NCBI RefSeq assembly: GCF_900635775.1
Contig: NZ_LR134167.1
Location: 1,707,001 to 1,771,000 of the forward strand
Origin: Avibacterium volantium
GTDB lineage: Bacteria > Pseudomonadota > Gammaproteobacteria > Enterobacterales > Pasteurellaceae
Direction of reading: 5' to 3'
Length of the DNA stretch: 64,000 bases
The translations under genes were made by a program, and so were the position numbers. Positions 1 through 11,627 of the stretch are shown in pieces; position 1 is the stretch's first letter, and every line of letters begins with the position of its first letter. The notes beneath the pieces are model-generated. The model saw only the letters and a program-made list of their open reading frames with translations. It was not told the DNA's origin and ran no database searches.

Positions 1-1
1 A

Positions 2-484
2 GTGAAATATGATCCGAATGTGATCCCTGAAGGCGTGCCAACGCAAAAAGAAACAGATTATAAAGAGCCAGTGGTTGATCCGGTGAAAACCTTTTTCACG
101 GTGAACAATGACTACAATTACACCAACGCCACTTGTGGTAAATTGGCTTATATTTGCTGGCCAACTATTGCCCCGGGTAATGCGGTATATTATCCGAAAG
201 ACGGCGTTATTCCTGAGTTCCGTAATTCATTATTATTAGCAACCTATAAGAGCGGTTCAATTTATCAAGTAAAAATGAATGAAGATGCAAGCAATGTGCA
301 AGGGGACACAGGAAAATATTTCACCAGTGCAAACCGTTATCGCAATGCGTTAGTGAGTCCTGATACTCGTAAAATCTATGTGGTAACAGACAATATGGGG
401 AACGGTCGTCAGTTAGATGACACGCCAACATCAAAAATGGCAAACCCAGGATCAATTATTGTGTTTGAATATATCGGTCAATAA
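2..484 (+). CDS. PQQ-dependent sugar dehydrogenase-like protein, C-terminal part
   Basis: The reading frame is open at the left edge, so the first GTG is only the first visible codon and the true start lies outside. The 160 visible residues end in a run typical of the last blades of the glucose/sorbosone dehydrogenase beta-propeller (GSDH family, YliI-like): RYRNALVSPDTRKIYVVTDN, then a Gly/Asn-rich turn and a final IIVFEY strand. Family members are soluble or periplasmic aldose dehydrogenases that use PQQ. The substrate cannot be inferred from this fragment. The only visible Cys pair (TCGKLAYIC) could form a disulfide. An uptake-signal hairpin follows the stop at once, so the gene ends a transcript. 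Confidence 0.6.
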   Translation: MKYDPNVIPEGVPTQKETDYKEPVVDPVKTFFTVNNDYNYTNATCGKLAYICWPTIAPGNAVYYPKDGVIPEFRNSLLLATYKSGSIYQVKMNEDASNVQGDTGKYFTSANRYRNALVSPDTRKIYVVTDNMGNGRQLDDTPTSKMANPGSIIVFEYIGQ

Positions 485-500
485 TTCTTCTTTCAAATAG

Positions 501-543
501 AAAAAGTGCGGTGAAAAATTGAAAAAATTTCACCGCACTTTTT
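501..543. terminator. Bidirectional terminator from an inverted uptake-signal pair
   Basis: AAAAAGTGCGGTGAAA and its complement flank a short loop, with an A run on the left and a T run on the right. The hairpin can therefore end transcription of the left-hand gene (+) and of yciU (-). Each arm carries the 9-bp core AAGTGCGGT. Confidence 0.85.
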
Positions 544-549
544 ATCGCA

Positions 550-873
550 TTATTTTTTCCAAATAATATGATATTGGCGATCTTCTTCTTGATGAGAAAT
601 GAGGAATTTCGCGAAAATATCGTCCATTTCGTCTTGCTCATTGACTAAGCCGATCCAAACTTCGGCATATTCTTCAGGATCAATTAGCACGCCGATTTCT
701 TCTTCCCAATCTTCTGCGGTTTCGACAAATTCTACCGCCCCGCGTTCTTCAAATTGGAGATTAAAAAGCAGAATATCTGCAGGATCAAGATTTTCCCCAG
801 CCATTTCAAGAAAAATATCGTAGGCAATATCAATGGCTGTATCGGGATCGAGTTTTTGTTTTTGTTCTGTCAT
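550..873 (-). CDS. yciU: YciU/HI1450-type double-stranded DNA mimic protein (DUF440)
   Basis: This is a small, very acidic protein of 107 residues, the family's usual size. It matches the DUF440 pattern seen in E. coli YciU and H. influenzae HI1450: [20 protein letters not shown], then FNLQFEERG, an acidic EDWEEE stretch, FAEV-like YAEVWIGL, and a C-terminal HIIWKK. For the family, the surface carboxylates are reported to imitate the DNA backbone, and HI1450 binds the nucleoid protein HU. The mimic role here is transferred from the family; the acidity is seen directly. The ATG at 873 gives the family N-terminus, although the ribosome binding site is weak. It lies downstream of ppc on the same strand, with a hairpin between, so it is probably transcribed alone. 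Confidence 0.9.
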   Translation of the reverse strand: MTEQKQKLDPDTAIDIAYDIFLEMAGENLDPADILLFNLQFEERGAVEFVETAEDWEEEIGVLIDPEEYAEVWIGLVNEQDEMDDIFAKFLISHQEEDRQYHIIWKK

Positions 874-928
874 TGGTTGTCTTATTTAGGTGAAAAGGGT
901 AGGTATCATAACATAAGAATAATGGCGA

Positions 929-961
929 AAGAAAAGTGCGGTGATTTTCCACCACACTTTG
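929..961 (-). terminator. Imperfect uptake-signal hairpin after ppc
   Basis: AAAGTGCGGTG pairs with CACCACACTTT across a short loop, with one C/A mismatch. The position just past the ppc stop fits a terminator for ppc. One arm is a perfect uptake signal and the other is degenerate. Confidence 0.6.
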
Positions 962-980
962 TTTTTTGCTCGATTGGCTT

Positions 981-3620
981 TTAGCCCGTATTACGCATTC
1001 CCGCTGCGATACCTGTGATGGTGATCATCAAGGCTTGTTCAACATCAGGATTTGGATTTTCTGGGTTTTCACGCAAGCGGCGTAATAATTCCACTTGTAA
1101 TAGGTTAAGTGGGTCGGTGTAAATATTACGTAGCGCAATAGATTCGGCAATCCAAGGAAGATCAGACATTAATTGATCTTCGTGCGATAAAGACAGAATT
1201 GTTTGAATATCCGCTTTTAATTGCTCACGTAAGGACTGCCCTAAGTACCACAATTCAGGTTTCACAAGGTGCTGATCGTAATGCTCTGAAAGCCAAGTGT
1301 CGGTTTTGCTGAATACCATTTCCAACATTCCGATACGCGTGGAGAAGAATGGCCATTGTTTACACATTTCTTCGATCACATCACCTTTGCCTTGCTCAAT
1401 AGCTAAACGTACGGAAGCACCTGCGCCAAGCCAAGCTGGGAGCATTAAGCGGTTTTGCATCCACGCGAAAATCCAAGGAATGGCACGCAAACTTTCCACC
1501 CCACCATTTGGATTACGTTTTGCAGGGCGTGAACCCAATGGTAATTTTGACAGCTCTTGCTCTGGCGTCGCAGAACGGAAATAAGGCACGAAATCTTTAT
1601 CGCCACGCACCACGCCACGGTAAATTTCGCAAGACGTGGTGGAAAGCTCGTCCATCACTTCACGCCACGCCGTTTTTGGCTCTGGCGGTGGTAATAAATT
1701 GGCTTCTAAAATTGCGCTAGCGTAAAGATCTAAACTGCCCACAGCCACGGCTGATAAGCCCAGCTTAAAGCGGATCATTTCCCCTTGTTCAGTAACACGC
1801 AAGCCGTTTTTCAATGAGCGTGGTGGTTGAGAAAGTAGCGCAGCGTGTGCTGGTGCGCCACCACGTCCGATTGTGCCGCCGCGTCCGTGGAATAAGGTGA
1901 GTTCAATACCGAGTTTTTCACACAAATTCACTAGCTGTTCTTGCGCACGATATTGCGCCCAAGAAGCCGCCATCATTCCTGCGTCTTTGGCACTGTCAGA
2001 GTAGCCGATCATCACCATTTGTTTATTATCAATCACGCCACGATACCAACCGATATTGAATAATTGGCGCATTACTTCTTCAGACGCATCTAAGTCATCA
2101 AGGGTTTCAAACAGTGGCACAACAGGCAAGTGATAAGGCACGCCCGCTTCTTTCAAGAGTAAATGCACGGCAAGCACATCAGAAGCCGTGCGCGCCATAG
2201 AAATAATGTAGCAAGAAATCACGCCCTCTGGCTGTTCTGCGATCACTTTACAGGTATCCAGCACTTCTTGCGTTTCTGCGGAAGGCTGCCAATCACGCGG
2301 TAACAATGGGCGGCGTGAGCTTAATTCACGGATTAAGAACGCTTGTTTGTCATCTTCCGTCCATTGTGAATAATCGCCTAAACCGATATAACGAGTGATT
2401 TCCGCAATGGCATCGCTATGACGTGTGCTTTCTTGGCGAATATCAAGGCGAGAAAGGGATAACCCAAAGCAACGGATACGGCGTAAGCAATCAAGTAGCG
2501 CACCATTAGCGATAATGCGCATTCCACATTGATGCAGGGATTGGTAACAATCGTAAAGGGGGTTCCAAAGCTGTTCGTCATCAGTGAGCAGTTCTTGCTG
2601 ATCCACAACTGGGGTTCTGCCCTCCAATAAATCGCCATAATACGCCACAGTTTTAATCAATTTGCTACGCAAATCTTTCACCACAAAACGATATGGCTCT
2701 AAGTGATCACCATATTTAGCACGAAATTCTGGTGTGCATTCAATCACCGAAAGTTCATCGGCGAGCAATTTGATGTCTTCTAAAAAGAGTTCTGCGGCTT
2801 TCCAACGATTCATCAGCAACACTTGGCGCGTGGTTTGCGCGATAACAAATGGGTTTCCATCACGGTCGCCGCCCATCCAAGAAGAAAAACGCACAGGGGC
2901 GAGATCCACCGGCAGCTGCACCGCAAAATTTTTCTCTAAATGGAAGTTAAATAAACGGCAGAATTCTGGCACAGCTTTCCATAAACTGTTTTCAATCACC
3001 GCCATTCCTGCTTTGGCTTCATCAACAGGCGTAGGACGTTGAGTACGAATTTCATTGGTATGCCAAGCAAGGGCAATCAGCTGCATTAAGCGGCGTTTCA
3101 GTTTGGTTGTTTCCGCTTCGGTTAAATCATCGTGTTCCAAACGGCTTAAACAGCGGTTGATTTCAACGTGTTTATGCCCGAGTGAACGGCGTGTTACCTC
3201 TGTTGGGTGAGCGGTAAGCACCAGCTCAATAATCAATTTCTGTACCGCATCAAGCACTTTTTCTGTTGGCACATTTTGCGCTTTTAAGCGTTGAAAGAGC
3301 GCTTCTAAGGTACGGTCGGAAGATTCTTGGTCAATATGCTGACGGGAAATGGTTTGATATTGCTCAGCAATATTGGTGAGGTTTAAGAAGTGGCTGAAAG
3401 CACGCGCCACAGGAATGATATTTTCATCGGAAATGGTGGCGAGTGTATCAAGCAGCTGTTGGCGTGCCTTTTCATCGCCAGCACGAGAGTTTCGCGATAG
3501 CACGCGGATATTTTCAATTAAGTCAAGAATATCACTGCCTTGCGCATCACTAATGGTTTCCCCTAAGAAATGCCCAAGCATATTGATGTTGTTACGCAGC
3601 GTTGTATATTGTTGGATCAT
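981..3620 (-). CDS. ppc: Phosphoenolpyruvate carboxylase
   Basis: The enzyme carboxylates phosphoenolpyruvate with bicarbonate to oxaloacetate, the anaplerotic feed of the TCA branch. At 879 residues it matches the Haemophilus enzyme and is close to E. coli Ppc (883). Landmarks are the catalytic-His motif [11 protein letters not shown] in the N-terminal third, the [13 protein letters not shown] segment, the glycine-rich catalytic loop [11 protein letters not shown] near residue 580, and the C-terminal end IAAGMRNTG, which closes the allosteric site. An in-frame GTG lies two codons upstream, but it falls inside the GAGGTG ribosome binding site, so the ATG at 3620 is preferred. A good promoter lies just upstream. 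The gene is convergent with nothing and is followed by a hairpin. It looks intact. Confidence 0.97.
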   Translation of the reverse strand: MIQQYTTLRNNINMLGHFLGETISDAQGSDILDLIENIRVLSRNSRAGDEKARQQLLDTLATISDENIIPVARAFSHFLNLTNIAEQYQTISRQHIDQESSDRTLEALFQRLKAQNVPTEKVLDAVQKLIIELVLTAHPTEVTRRSLGHKHVEINRCLSRLEHDDLTEAETTKLKRRLMQLIALAWHTNEIRTQRPTPVDEAKAGMAVIENSLWKAVPEFCRLFNFHLEKNFAVQLPVDLAPVRFSSWMGGDRDGNPFVIAQTTRQVLLMNRWKAAELFLEDIKLLADELSVIECTPEFRAKYGDHLEPYRFVVKDLRSKLIKTVAYYGDLLEGRTPVVDQQELLTDDEQLWNPLYDCYQSLHQCGMRIIANGALLDCLRRIRCFGLSLSRLDIRQESTRHSDAIAEITRYIGLGDYSQWTEDDKQAFLIRELSSRRPLLPRDWQPSAETQEVLDTCKVIAEQPEGVISCYIISMARTASDVLAVHLLLKEAGVPYHLPVVPLFETLDDLDASEEVMRQLFNIGWYRGVIDNKQMVMIGYSDSAKDAGMMAASWAQYRAQEQLVNLCEKLGIELTLFHGRGGTIGRGGAPAHAALLSQPPRSLKNGLRVTEQGEMIRFKLGLSAVAVGSLDLYASAILEANLLPPPEPKTAWREVMDELSTTSCEIYRGVVRGDKDFVPYFRSATPEQELSKLPLGSRPAKRNPNGGVESLRAIPWIFAWMQNRLMLPAWLGAGASVRLAIEQGKGDVIEEMCKQWPFFSTRIGMLEMVFSKTDTWLSEHYDQHLVKPELWYLGQSLREQLKADIQTILSLSHEDQLMSDLPWIAESIALRNIYTDPLNLLQVELLRRLRENPENPNPDVEQALMITITGIAAGMRNTG

Positions 3621-3659
3621 AAGCACCTCACAAAAAAGTAAATTCGTTTTCTGAGATAG

Positions 3660-3688
3660 ATATAATCAAAAATAGGGAGAAAGGTCAA
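3660..3688 (-). promoter_or_regulatory. Likely sigma70 promoter of ppc
   Basis: On the minus strand, TTGACC (3683-3688) and TTATAT (3660-3665) are separated by exactly 17 bp and lie about 40 bp upstream of the ppc start. IS copy 1 begins 134 bp further upstream, so the core promoter is untouched. Confidence 0.6.
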
Positions 3689-3878
3689 TTATTTAAAAGA
3701 TAAAAAATAATATAAATCAAAAGTGTGGTGGTTTTTTCTATAAAATTTTCTAATTTTTTTATATAAAATTTAAATAAGTTATAAATTTGTTAAAAAATAG
3801 AAATAAAAATGCCCGCACTTATGATCTGCACCCCAAAAGTTGGACTAAACAACCAATTGATTAAGGTGCAGATTTTTT

Positions 3879-4388
3879 ATGACTAAATATACTCAACGTT
3901 TCAAACAACAAGTGCTCGACTTTTATCATCAAAATGGAAAAAACCGTTCGCTTACTCGCCAGTATTTTCAGCTTCCCCAAAGAACGTTAGCACGTTGGAT
4001 TGCGAAATTTAATCATAATGGAATCAATGGATTAGCTGTGTTAGGTAAAAAACGATATTATTCTGTTGAGTTTAAATTAAAGGTTATTCAAGCTATCAAA
4101 AAAGGCCAGTGCTCCGCTGAAGCCGCCTGCTTTCGCTTTGATATCCCCAGTTCAGGGATAATTAGTCAATGGTTGCAACGCTTTGAAAAACAAGGTATAG
4201 ATGGGTTATTACTCAAACCTAAAGGTCGTCCAAGTATGAAACTCAACTCACCTAAAATGCCACCAACGCCCAAAACAGAAGAAGAACGCTTGCGTTACCG
4301 AATTTTGGAATTAGAAGCGGAGAATGCAATGCTAAAAAAGTTGCAGGAACTCAACCAACAAAAAATGCAGAAAAAGCCGTCATCGTAA
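3879..4388 (+). CDS. IS150-type transposase OrfA
   Basis: The 169-residue protein has two helix-turn-helix segments (about residues 1-55 and 60-115: [10 protein letters not shown]... [10 protein letters not shown] and [14 protein letters not shown]... IISQWLQRF). They bind the element's ends. A leucine-zipper-like tail follows ([21 protein letters not shown]). A canonical minus-one slippery heptamer A AAA AAG at 4334-4340 lies in this tail. Slippage there leads into the frame of orfB and gives the fused OrfAB transposase; unshifted OrfA would act as an inhibitor in IS3-family elements. Copy 2 differs here by a single residue (Ala to Thr). Confidence 0.92.
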   Translation: MTKYTQRFKQQVLDFYHQNGKNRSLTRQYFQLPQRTLARWIAKFNHNGINGLAVLGKKRYYSVEFKLKVIQAIKKGQCSAEAACFRFDIPSSGIISQWLQRFEKQGIDGLLLKPKGRPSMKLNSPKMPPTPKTEEERLRYRILELEAENAMLKKLQELNQQKMQKKPSS

Positions 4389-4411
4389 ATGCCTTACGCT
4401 CGCGTTTCCCG

Positions 4412-5206
4412 TTGGAATTGTTACTCAGGCTAATCGGATTGGCACGCAGTTCGTTCTTTTATCATCTCAAGCCAAAGTCGGATAAAAATGTAGCGATTTC
4501 ACAGAAAATAGAGGAAATTTATCGCAAAAATGACGAAAATTATGGTTATCGTCGAATTACCTTGGAATTAAGGAAATACTTGATTATCAACCACAAAAGG
4601 GTGCAAGCGATAATGCAACGTTTGGGGTTAAAAGGAAAAAGTAAGCAGAGAAAATATCGTTCTTACCAAAGCAAAGTGGGACAAATTGCCGATAATCTGT
4701 TGCAACGGGATTTTACGGCAACGGTGCCGAATGAGAAGTGGGTAACGGATATCACCGAGTTCAAATGTGCGGAAGGCAAAGTGTATTTATCACCGATTAA
4801 AGACTTGTTTAATAACGAAATTATTGCTTATGATGTGGCGAGAAGTCCGAGTTTTGAGCAGATAACCAGAATGTTGACCCAGGCGATGAACCGATTAGCG
4901 GGGGAAAAACCGATACTGCATTCCGACCAAGGGTGGCAGTATCAAATGATGGGTTATCGGGAGATATTGAAAAAACACAGTATTACGCAAAGTATGTCGA
5001 GAAAAGGCAATTGCCTTGATAATGGTGCGATGGAAAGCTTTTTCGGGCGATTGAAGACGGAATGTTACTTTGGCAAGCGGTTTGAAACCTTTGAACAGCT
5101 TGAAAAAGTGATTCACGAGTACATTCATTACTACAACAATGAGCGTATTCAAGTGAAGCTCAAAGGACTAAGCCCTGTGGAATACAGAACTCAGTCCTTG
5201 AATTAA
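4412..5206 (+). CDS. IS150-type transposase OrfB (catalytic part of OrfAB)
   Basis: This is a DDE integrase-type catalytic domain. The acidic triad is visible: Asp in WVTDITEF, Asp in HSDQGWQY, and Glu in [14 protein letters not shown]. An upstream HTH_21-type region ([11 protein letters not shown]) and the C-terminal [21 protein letters not shown] are also typical. A TTG at 4412 can be read as a start, but the frame stays open further upstream into the slippery site of orfA, so the natural product is probably the fusion made by frameshifting. The gene looks intact and the copy may be active. Confidence 0.92.
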   Translation: MELLLRLIGLARSSFFYHLKPKSDKNVAISQKIEEIYRKNDENYGYRRITLELRKYLIINHKRVQAIMQRLGLKGKSKQRKYRSYQSKVGQIADNLLQRDFTATVPNEKWVTDITEFKCAEGKVYLSPIKDLFNNEIIAYDVARSPSFEQITRMLTQAMNRLAGEKPILHSDQGWQYQMMGYREILKKHSITQSMSRKGNCLDNGAMESFFGRLKTECYFGKRFETFEQLEKVIHEYIHYYNNERIQVKLKGLSPVEYRTQSLN

Positions 5207-5282
5207 AATTAAATTAGAATATAGTCTAACTTTTTGGGGGCAGATCAAATCACCGCACTTTTATTTTCAAATTAGAAATGAA

Positions 5283-6941
<1,659 letters not shown>

Positions 6942-6960
6942 TTATCAAGTTTAATTAAAA

Positions 6961-8046
6961 TTAATCCACATATTCCGTCAAAACTCGTGGGGTGAGTTTT
7001 GTTATTAATTCATAACTTAAAATGCCGCTTATTGCTGCGATTTCTTCGATAGGTAATTCCTTACCCCATAGGATCACTTCATCGCCCACTTGATCTTGGC
7101 TGTCTTTGCCGAGATCAACAGTGAGCATATCCATTGATACTCTGCCCACAATTGGCACAAGGCGACCGTTAAGATAAACCGGCGTTCCCATTGGCATATC
7201 TCTTGGATAACCATCGCCATAGCCAATGGCGACTACGCCAATTTTGGTGTCTTGTTCACTCACCCATTTTCCGCCATAGCCTACGGGTTCGCCTTTTTTA
7301 TGATCTCGCACCGCAATCAATGATGACGTTAGCGTCATTACAGGAATTAAGCCGTATTCTCGGCTTGGTACATTGTTCGGCGAAATGCCGTATAAAATAA
7401 TGCCGGGGCGAATCCAATCTAAATGCGCTTCGTGCCAAAATAAAATGCCCCCTGATGCCGCAATGCTACGCTCCCCTGCTCTATTTTCGGTAGCTTGAAG
7501 AAAGGCGTTAAGTTGTTTTTGCGTGTAATCAGATTCTAATTCATCGGCACGGCTAAAATGACTGACGAAACCAAAGTGCGGTTCAATATTTGGACATTTT
7601 TCAAGGGTTTGACAAAATGTTTCCACTTCATCTAAGGCAACCCCAAGGCGATGCATTCCTGTGTCAATTTTAAGCCAGACTTTAATCGGGTTAGGTAAAT
7701 CGGCTTGTTGTAAGGCTTGTAATTGTTCTTTGTTATGCACGATAGTTTGGATATTATTCACCGCAATAATCGGCAAATCTTTGGCACGGAAAAAGCCTTC
7801 TAATAATAAAATGGGCTTGGTAATGCCGTTGGAACGCAATGTCAGCGCTTCTTCTAAACGTGCTACACCAAAGCAATCGACCAATTCTTCCAACACGGAC
7901 GCCACAAACGCCACGCCGTGTCCATAGGCATTGGCTTTTACTACCGCGATCACTTTGCTATTTGGCGCTTTTTGTTTAATCACCTTGATGTTATGTTTTA
8001 ATGCGTGCGAACTAATTTTTGCTGTTGCAGGTTTTACATCAATCAT
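6961..8046 (-). CDS. alr: Alanine racemase
   Basis: A fold-type III PLP enzyme that makes D-alanine for peptidoglycan. The PLP-binding motif AVVKANAYGHG places the Schiff-base lysine at residue 37. The loop KIGVVAIGYGDGYPR carries the conserved catalytic-Tyr region, and GRVSMDMLTVDL is another family block. Its 361 residues match the family. It starts 5 bp after the dnaB stop, so the two are translationally close, and it precedes pgi in the same probable transcript. No defects are seen. Confidence 0.96.
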   Translation of the reverse strand: MIDVKPATAKISSHALKHNIKVIKQKAPNSKVIAVVKANAYGHGVAFVASVLEELVDCFGVARLEEALTLRSNGITKPILLLEGFFRAKDLPIIAVNNIQTIVHNKEQLQALQQADLPNPIKVWLKIDTGMHRLGVALDEVETFCQTLEKCPNIEPHFGFVSHFSRADELESDYTQKQLNAFLQATENRAGERSIAASGGILFWHEAHLDWIRPGIILYGISPNNVPSREYGLIPVMTLTSSLIAVRDHKKGEPVGYGGKWVSEQDTKIGVVAIGYGDGYPRDMPMGTPVYLNGRLVPIVGRVSMDMLTVDLGKDSQDQVGDEVILWGKELPIEEIAAISGILSYELITKLTPRVLTEYVD

Positions 8047-8051
8047 AATGC

Positions 8052-9455
8052 CTACTCGTGAATATATTCTGGCTGATCTTTAAGGTTGTCAAAACGGGAA
8101 AATTGTCCGTTAAATTTCAACCGCACTTTACCAATTGGGCCATTACGTTGCTTACCGATAATAATTTCCGCAATGCCTTTTTCTTCCGAATTATCGTTAT
8201 ATACTTCATCGCGATAAATAAACATAATCAAATCGGCATCTTGCTCAATAGAGCCCGACTCACGCAAATCTGAGTTTACCGGGCGTTTATCCGCGCGATT
8301 TTCCAAGGTACGGTTAAGCTGAGAAAGGGCAATCACTGGTACTTCCAGCTCTTTGGCTAAGGCTTTTAAGGAACGCGAAATTTCTGCAATTTCTAAGGTT
8401 CGGTTATCAGAAAAGGCTGGCGCACGCATTAACTGCAAATAATCCACCATAATGAGGCTCAAGCCACCGTGTTCACGATAAACTCGTCTTGCACGAGAAC
8501 GCAATTCAGTTGGCGTTAAGCCTGAAGAATCATCAATATACAAATTTGGCTTTTGTTTAAACACCCCTAAAGTGCTGGCAATTTTCGCCCAATCCCCTTC
8601 ATCTAGACCTTGCCCTGTGCGGATTTTCGTTTGATCCACGCGAGAAAGAGAGGCCAAAGAACGCATCATAATTTGTTCTGATGGCATCTCTAAACTGAAC
8701 ACTAGCACAGGTTTATCACTGGCTAATGCGGCATTTTCACACAAGTTCATCGCAAAGGTGGTTTTCCCCATGGAAGGGCGTGCGGCAACAATAATTAAAT
8801 CCGAAGGCTGTAAGCCTGCCGTTTTGCGGTCTAAATCAATAAACCCTGTGGTTACTCCTGTTACCCCGTTATGGGTTTCGCTCGCGCTTAGCAATTCAAT
8901 TTTATCAATGGTTTTATCTAAAATATCAATGATATTTTGCGGCCCTTCGGTCGCTGTGGTACGCTTTTCTGCAATGCTAAACACTTCGCGTTCGGCATCA
9001 TCAAGAATTTCTTTAACATCTCGCCCTTTGGTTTGATAGCTCATTTCAGCAATTTTGTTACTGGACGCAATTAGCTCACGCAAAATAGCTTTTTCGCGTA
9101 CAATATCAGCATAAGTCAGCACGTTCGCTGCACTTGGCGTATTTTTTGAAAGCTCAGCTAAATAGGCAAAGCCGCCCACTTCTTCGCTCACGCCGGCAGC
9201 TTTTAAGGTTTCATCTAAGGTTAAAAGATCCACAGGTTTATTGTTGCGGATCAAATTCATTATGTGTTGAAAAATCAAACGATGCTCAAAGGTATAAAAA
9301 TCTTCGGCAATAATGCGCTCAGATACGGCGTCCCAATGGGCATCTGTCAGCAACATACTGCCGATGACCGCTTGTTCTGCTTCAATGGAATGAGGGGGAA
9401 TATTAATCTGCTCAACTTTTTTATCTTTCGAGCTTGAGGGGTATTGTTTCGCCAT
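8052..9455 (-). CDS. dnaB: Replicative DNA helicase DnaB
   Basis: This hexameric helicase unwinds the parental duplex at the replication fork and recruits primase through its N-terminal domain. The N-terminal helical domain covers about residues 20-125 (PPHSIEAEQAVIGSMLL), followed by a linker and the RecA-like motor: Walker A ARPSMGKTT at 225-233, Walker B LIMVDYLQLM with Asp at about 338, and the late motif DLRESGSIEQDADLIMFIYR. The 467 residues are full length and there is no intein. It heads the dnaB-alr-pgi group. Confidence 0.97.
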   Translation of the reverse strand: MAKQYPSSSKDKKVEQINIPPHSIEAEQAVIGSMLLTDAHWDAVSERIIAEDFYTFEHRLIFQHIMNLIRNNKPVDLLTLDETLKAAGVSEEVGGFAYLAELSKNTPSAANVLTYADIVREKAILRELIASSNKIAEMSYQTKGRDVKEILDDAEREVFSIAEKRTTATEGPQNIIDILDKTIDKIELLSASETHNGVTGVTTGFIDLDRKTAGLQPSDLIIVAARPSMGKTTFAMNLCENAALASDKPVLVFSLEMPSEQIMMRSLASLSRVDQTKIRTGQGLDEGDWAKIASTLGVFKQKPNLYIDDSSGLTPTELRSRARRVYREHGGLSLIMVDYLQLMRAPAFSDNRTLEIAEISRSLKALAKELEVPVIALSQLNRTLENRADKRPVNSDLRESGSIEQDADLIMFIYRDEVYNDNSEEKGIAEIIIGKQRNGPIGKVRLKFNGQFSRFDNLKDQPEYIHE

Positions 9456-9644
9456 AAATCCGTTTTTGATTACGATAAAAATTTATGCCTATCATATACC
9501 AAATTGCAGGGAGAATTAAGAAAAAGAAAAGAGGATTTTATTTCTGATCAAAAGAAAACCGCAACATTGGCTATTCGCTCAAAGTGCGGTTATTTTTTCT
9601 CAAGTTTTTATCGTTTGCTTTTTAAACGAAAGCAAAGTGATGGG

Positions 9645-10637
9645 TTATTCCAACGCCAACAAGGCAAAGGTCGCAAGCCAGTGCGCACCGCTGTAATGGC
9701 TGCCTACAACGTGATCTAAGCTTGCTTGCAGATGCTGTTGAATGGCATTTTTAAGTGCTGTCTGTAAGGCGTGATCCGCAGGTAGCGCTTTTGCGATGTG
9801 TTTGAAGCACCACGAACGGCTGAGATTTAAGCCATCTAAATGGGCAATTTTTGGATCAGCGCGATCGCTCACTTCTGCCGGACTTAGCAAAGTGTTGAGC
9901 TGCTGTTCCAGCAAGAACTCTGCAAACCAAGCTGGGAAATCCGCTAACACTTTGCTCATTAATAAGGCTTCCGTTAATGCGCCTGAAAGATAATCGTCCC
10001 CGGCGGGTTCATAATTGGCAGGGTAATTTTTATCTTGGCGATAATAACGTTCGGTCGCCTGTAAAATGGCATTTTCCAATTCTTGATCCTGCATTGCTCT
10101 TGCATAATCCAACGCCAAAACCAATGCAAAGGCGGTGTTAAAATGCGTTCCAACACGAATTGGATAGCTTAATTTACCTAGATAATCGAGTAATTTTTGG
10201 CGAATATCCAAGGTGAGCGGTTGCAATAATTCATACCATTGCTCTGCTTGCGGTAAGTCGGATTGTTTAAGCTCTTGAGCAAGCGCCAAGATCCACGCAT
10301 AACCATAAGGGCGTTCAAAAGAAGCACGGAATGGCGCGTGAAAATAAGCCAACTCGTGCTCCACATTTTCTGCAGTGAAATGTTCGGCGAATAATTTTTC
10401 GATCTCCGCTTTGCTGTCTAAATTAGGATAAATTTTTACACAGCGTAATAAAAGCCAATAACCGTGTACCGCAGAATGCCAGTCAAAACAGCCGTAAAAA
10501 ATCGGGTGTAGCTGACGTGGCGATTGCACATCGGCTTCAGAATTAAGCAGGTGCATTATATGATTTGGGTATTCTTGGCGTAAAAATTGCAAGGGCATAT
10601 TGGCAAATTCAGTCGCCTGTTGTTGAGTGAGTTTCAT
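9645..10637 (-). CDS. DUF2891 family protein
   Basis: The 330-residue protein is rich in helices, with the family blocks HPIFYGCFDWHSAVHGYWLL, PYGYAWILALAQEL, EPAGDDYLSGALTEALLM and LNLSRSWCFKHIA. The repeating helical hairpins with conserved aromatic, His and acidic residues look like an alpha/alpha toroid of the kind used by glycan-active enzymes, but no activity has been shown that I can name. The start follows a strong GGGAGC ribosome binding site. It is the third gene of an operon with the two DUF979/DUF969 membrane proteins, 9 bp downstream. That suggests a shared job in taking up and processing a small molecule; this is inference. Confidence 0.85.
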   Translation of the reverse strand: MKLTQQQATEFANMPLQFLRQEYPNHIMHLLNSEADVQSPRQLHPIFYGCFDWHSAVHGYWLLLRCVKIYPNLDSKAEIEKLFAEHFTAENVEHELAYFHAPFRASFERPYGYAWILALAQELKQSDLPQAEQWYELLQPLTLDIRQKLLDYLGKLSYPIRVGTHFNTAFALVLALDYARAMQDQELENAILQATERYYRQDKNYPANYEPAGDDYLSGALTEALLMSKVLADFPAWFAEFLLEQQLNTLLSPAEVSDRADPKIAHLDGLNLSRSWCFKHIAKALPADHALQTALKNAIQQHLQASLDHVVGSHYSGAHWLATFALLALE

Positions 10638-10646
10638 ACTTGCTCC

Positions 10647-11627
10647 CTAAAAAATAATGAAATACATCAGAATAATATTGGCGATCAAAATAGATACCGC
10701 AGAAGGAATCTGCACTTTGATCACTTGATATTTATCTTTTAATTCTAACAATGCGGCAGGTACGATATTAAAGTTTGCTGCCATTGGGGTCATTAATGTA
10801 CCGCAATAGCCTGCGTACATACCAATCGCAAACAGCGGTGCTGGATCTGCATTGTGCATCGTCACTAAAAACGGCAGGGCAATCCCCGCACTTAGCACTG
10901 GGAAAGCAGCAAAGGCGTTACCCATAATCATTGTGAAGAGCGCCATTCCTAAGCAATAAGTGGCAACGAGTAAGAAACGATTATTTGGATCGATAAACAA
11001 GCTCACCACTTTTTGCACCGATTCCCCAGTGTTTGCCGCCACGAATACGCCGCCTAACATTGCCAACATTTGCGGTAAAATTGCTGCCCAGCCAATGGTG
11101 TCCACCAAACGTCTAGATTGGCTTACCGCTTGCAATGGTGAACCGCCTGTGAGTTTCCAGCCGACTAATAATGCGGTGATACAAGCTAAGCATAATGCGG
11201 CAAGGGTGAGATATTTTTGATCAAGCAAGAATACGCCACCGATGGATACGCCTTTCAGGAAGATCGTTCCGATCACCGTTACCACAGGAATGAGTACTGC
11301 AGGTAAGAATAACCAGTTTTTCAATTTATTTGATGAAGCTTCACGTTGCTCGTCAGTTGCCATTGGGTATTCACCTTTACCCACTAAGCCAAGTCCAGCC
11401 AATAACGCAATGACGATTACAACTGCGCCAACAATGCGGTAAGTAAGTGCTTTTCCTAAGGTGGCGATCATAAGATCACTAAATAAGAAAATGCTGCCAA
11501 ATAAGAACCAGAAAAGTGCTGTGGTAAATCGTTTAGCATTTGCTTTATCACGCAAGGTCATTACCACGAGCATCATCACAATAATGCCAATTAAATAATA
11601 AACGGAATTAATGCTGATTAAGGTCAT
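10647..11627 (-). CDS. DUF979 family permease
   Basis: The 326-residue integral membrane protein has about nine to ten hydrophobic segments. It carries the pore-like stretches FTMIMGNAFAAFPVLSAGIALPFLV and YAGYCGTLMTPMAANFNIVPAALLELKDKY, the latter resembling the conserved loop of anion-permease superfamilies. Its ATG overlaps the stop of the DUF969 gene (ATGA), so the two are translationally coupled and probably make one transporter. In other bacteria this pair often lies beside pyrrolidone-carboxylate peptidase genes, which has led to suggestions of a pyroglutamate or peptide-related substrate. No such peptidase is present here, so the substrate stays unknown. Confidence 0.85.
   Translation of the reverse strand: MTLISINSVYYLIGIIVMMLVVMTLRDKANAKRFTTALFWFLFGSIFLFSDLMIATLGKALTYRIVGAVVIVIALLAGLGLVGKGEYPMATDEQREASSNKLKNWLFLPAVLIPVVTVIGTIFLKGVSIGGVFLLDQKYLTLAALCLACITALLVGWKLTGGSPLQAVSQSRRLVDTIGWAAILPQMLAMLGGVFVAANTGESVQKVVSLFIDPNNRFLLVATYCLGMALFTMIMGNAFAAFPVLSAGIALPFLVTMHNADPAPLFAIGMYAGYCGTLMTPMAANFNIVPAALLELKDKYQVIKVQIPSAVSILIANIILMYFIIF

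Larger units (their letters stand above)
3822..5247 (+). mobile_element. IS3-family element (IS150 group), copy 1
   Basis: The 1426-bp element runs from TGATCTGC to GCAGATCA. Its 25-bp terminal inverted repeats match at 22 positions. It carries overlapping orfA and orfB. The ends were set by comparison with the second copy at 25659-27084, which has the same length and orientation and differs at roughly fifteen positions, most of them clustered in the middle of orfB. The flanking trinucleotides are TTA on the left and AAT on the right, so no target duplication is visible, unlike copy 2. It sits between ppc and pgi and interrupts no gene. Confidence 0.93.

Noticed and set aside
9444..9719. 91-codon plus-strand frame between dnaB and the DUF2891 gene
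   Set aside because: Its last third lies antisense in the DUF2891 gene, there is no ribosome binding site, and the composition is that of an A/T-rich spacer with an uptake signal.
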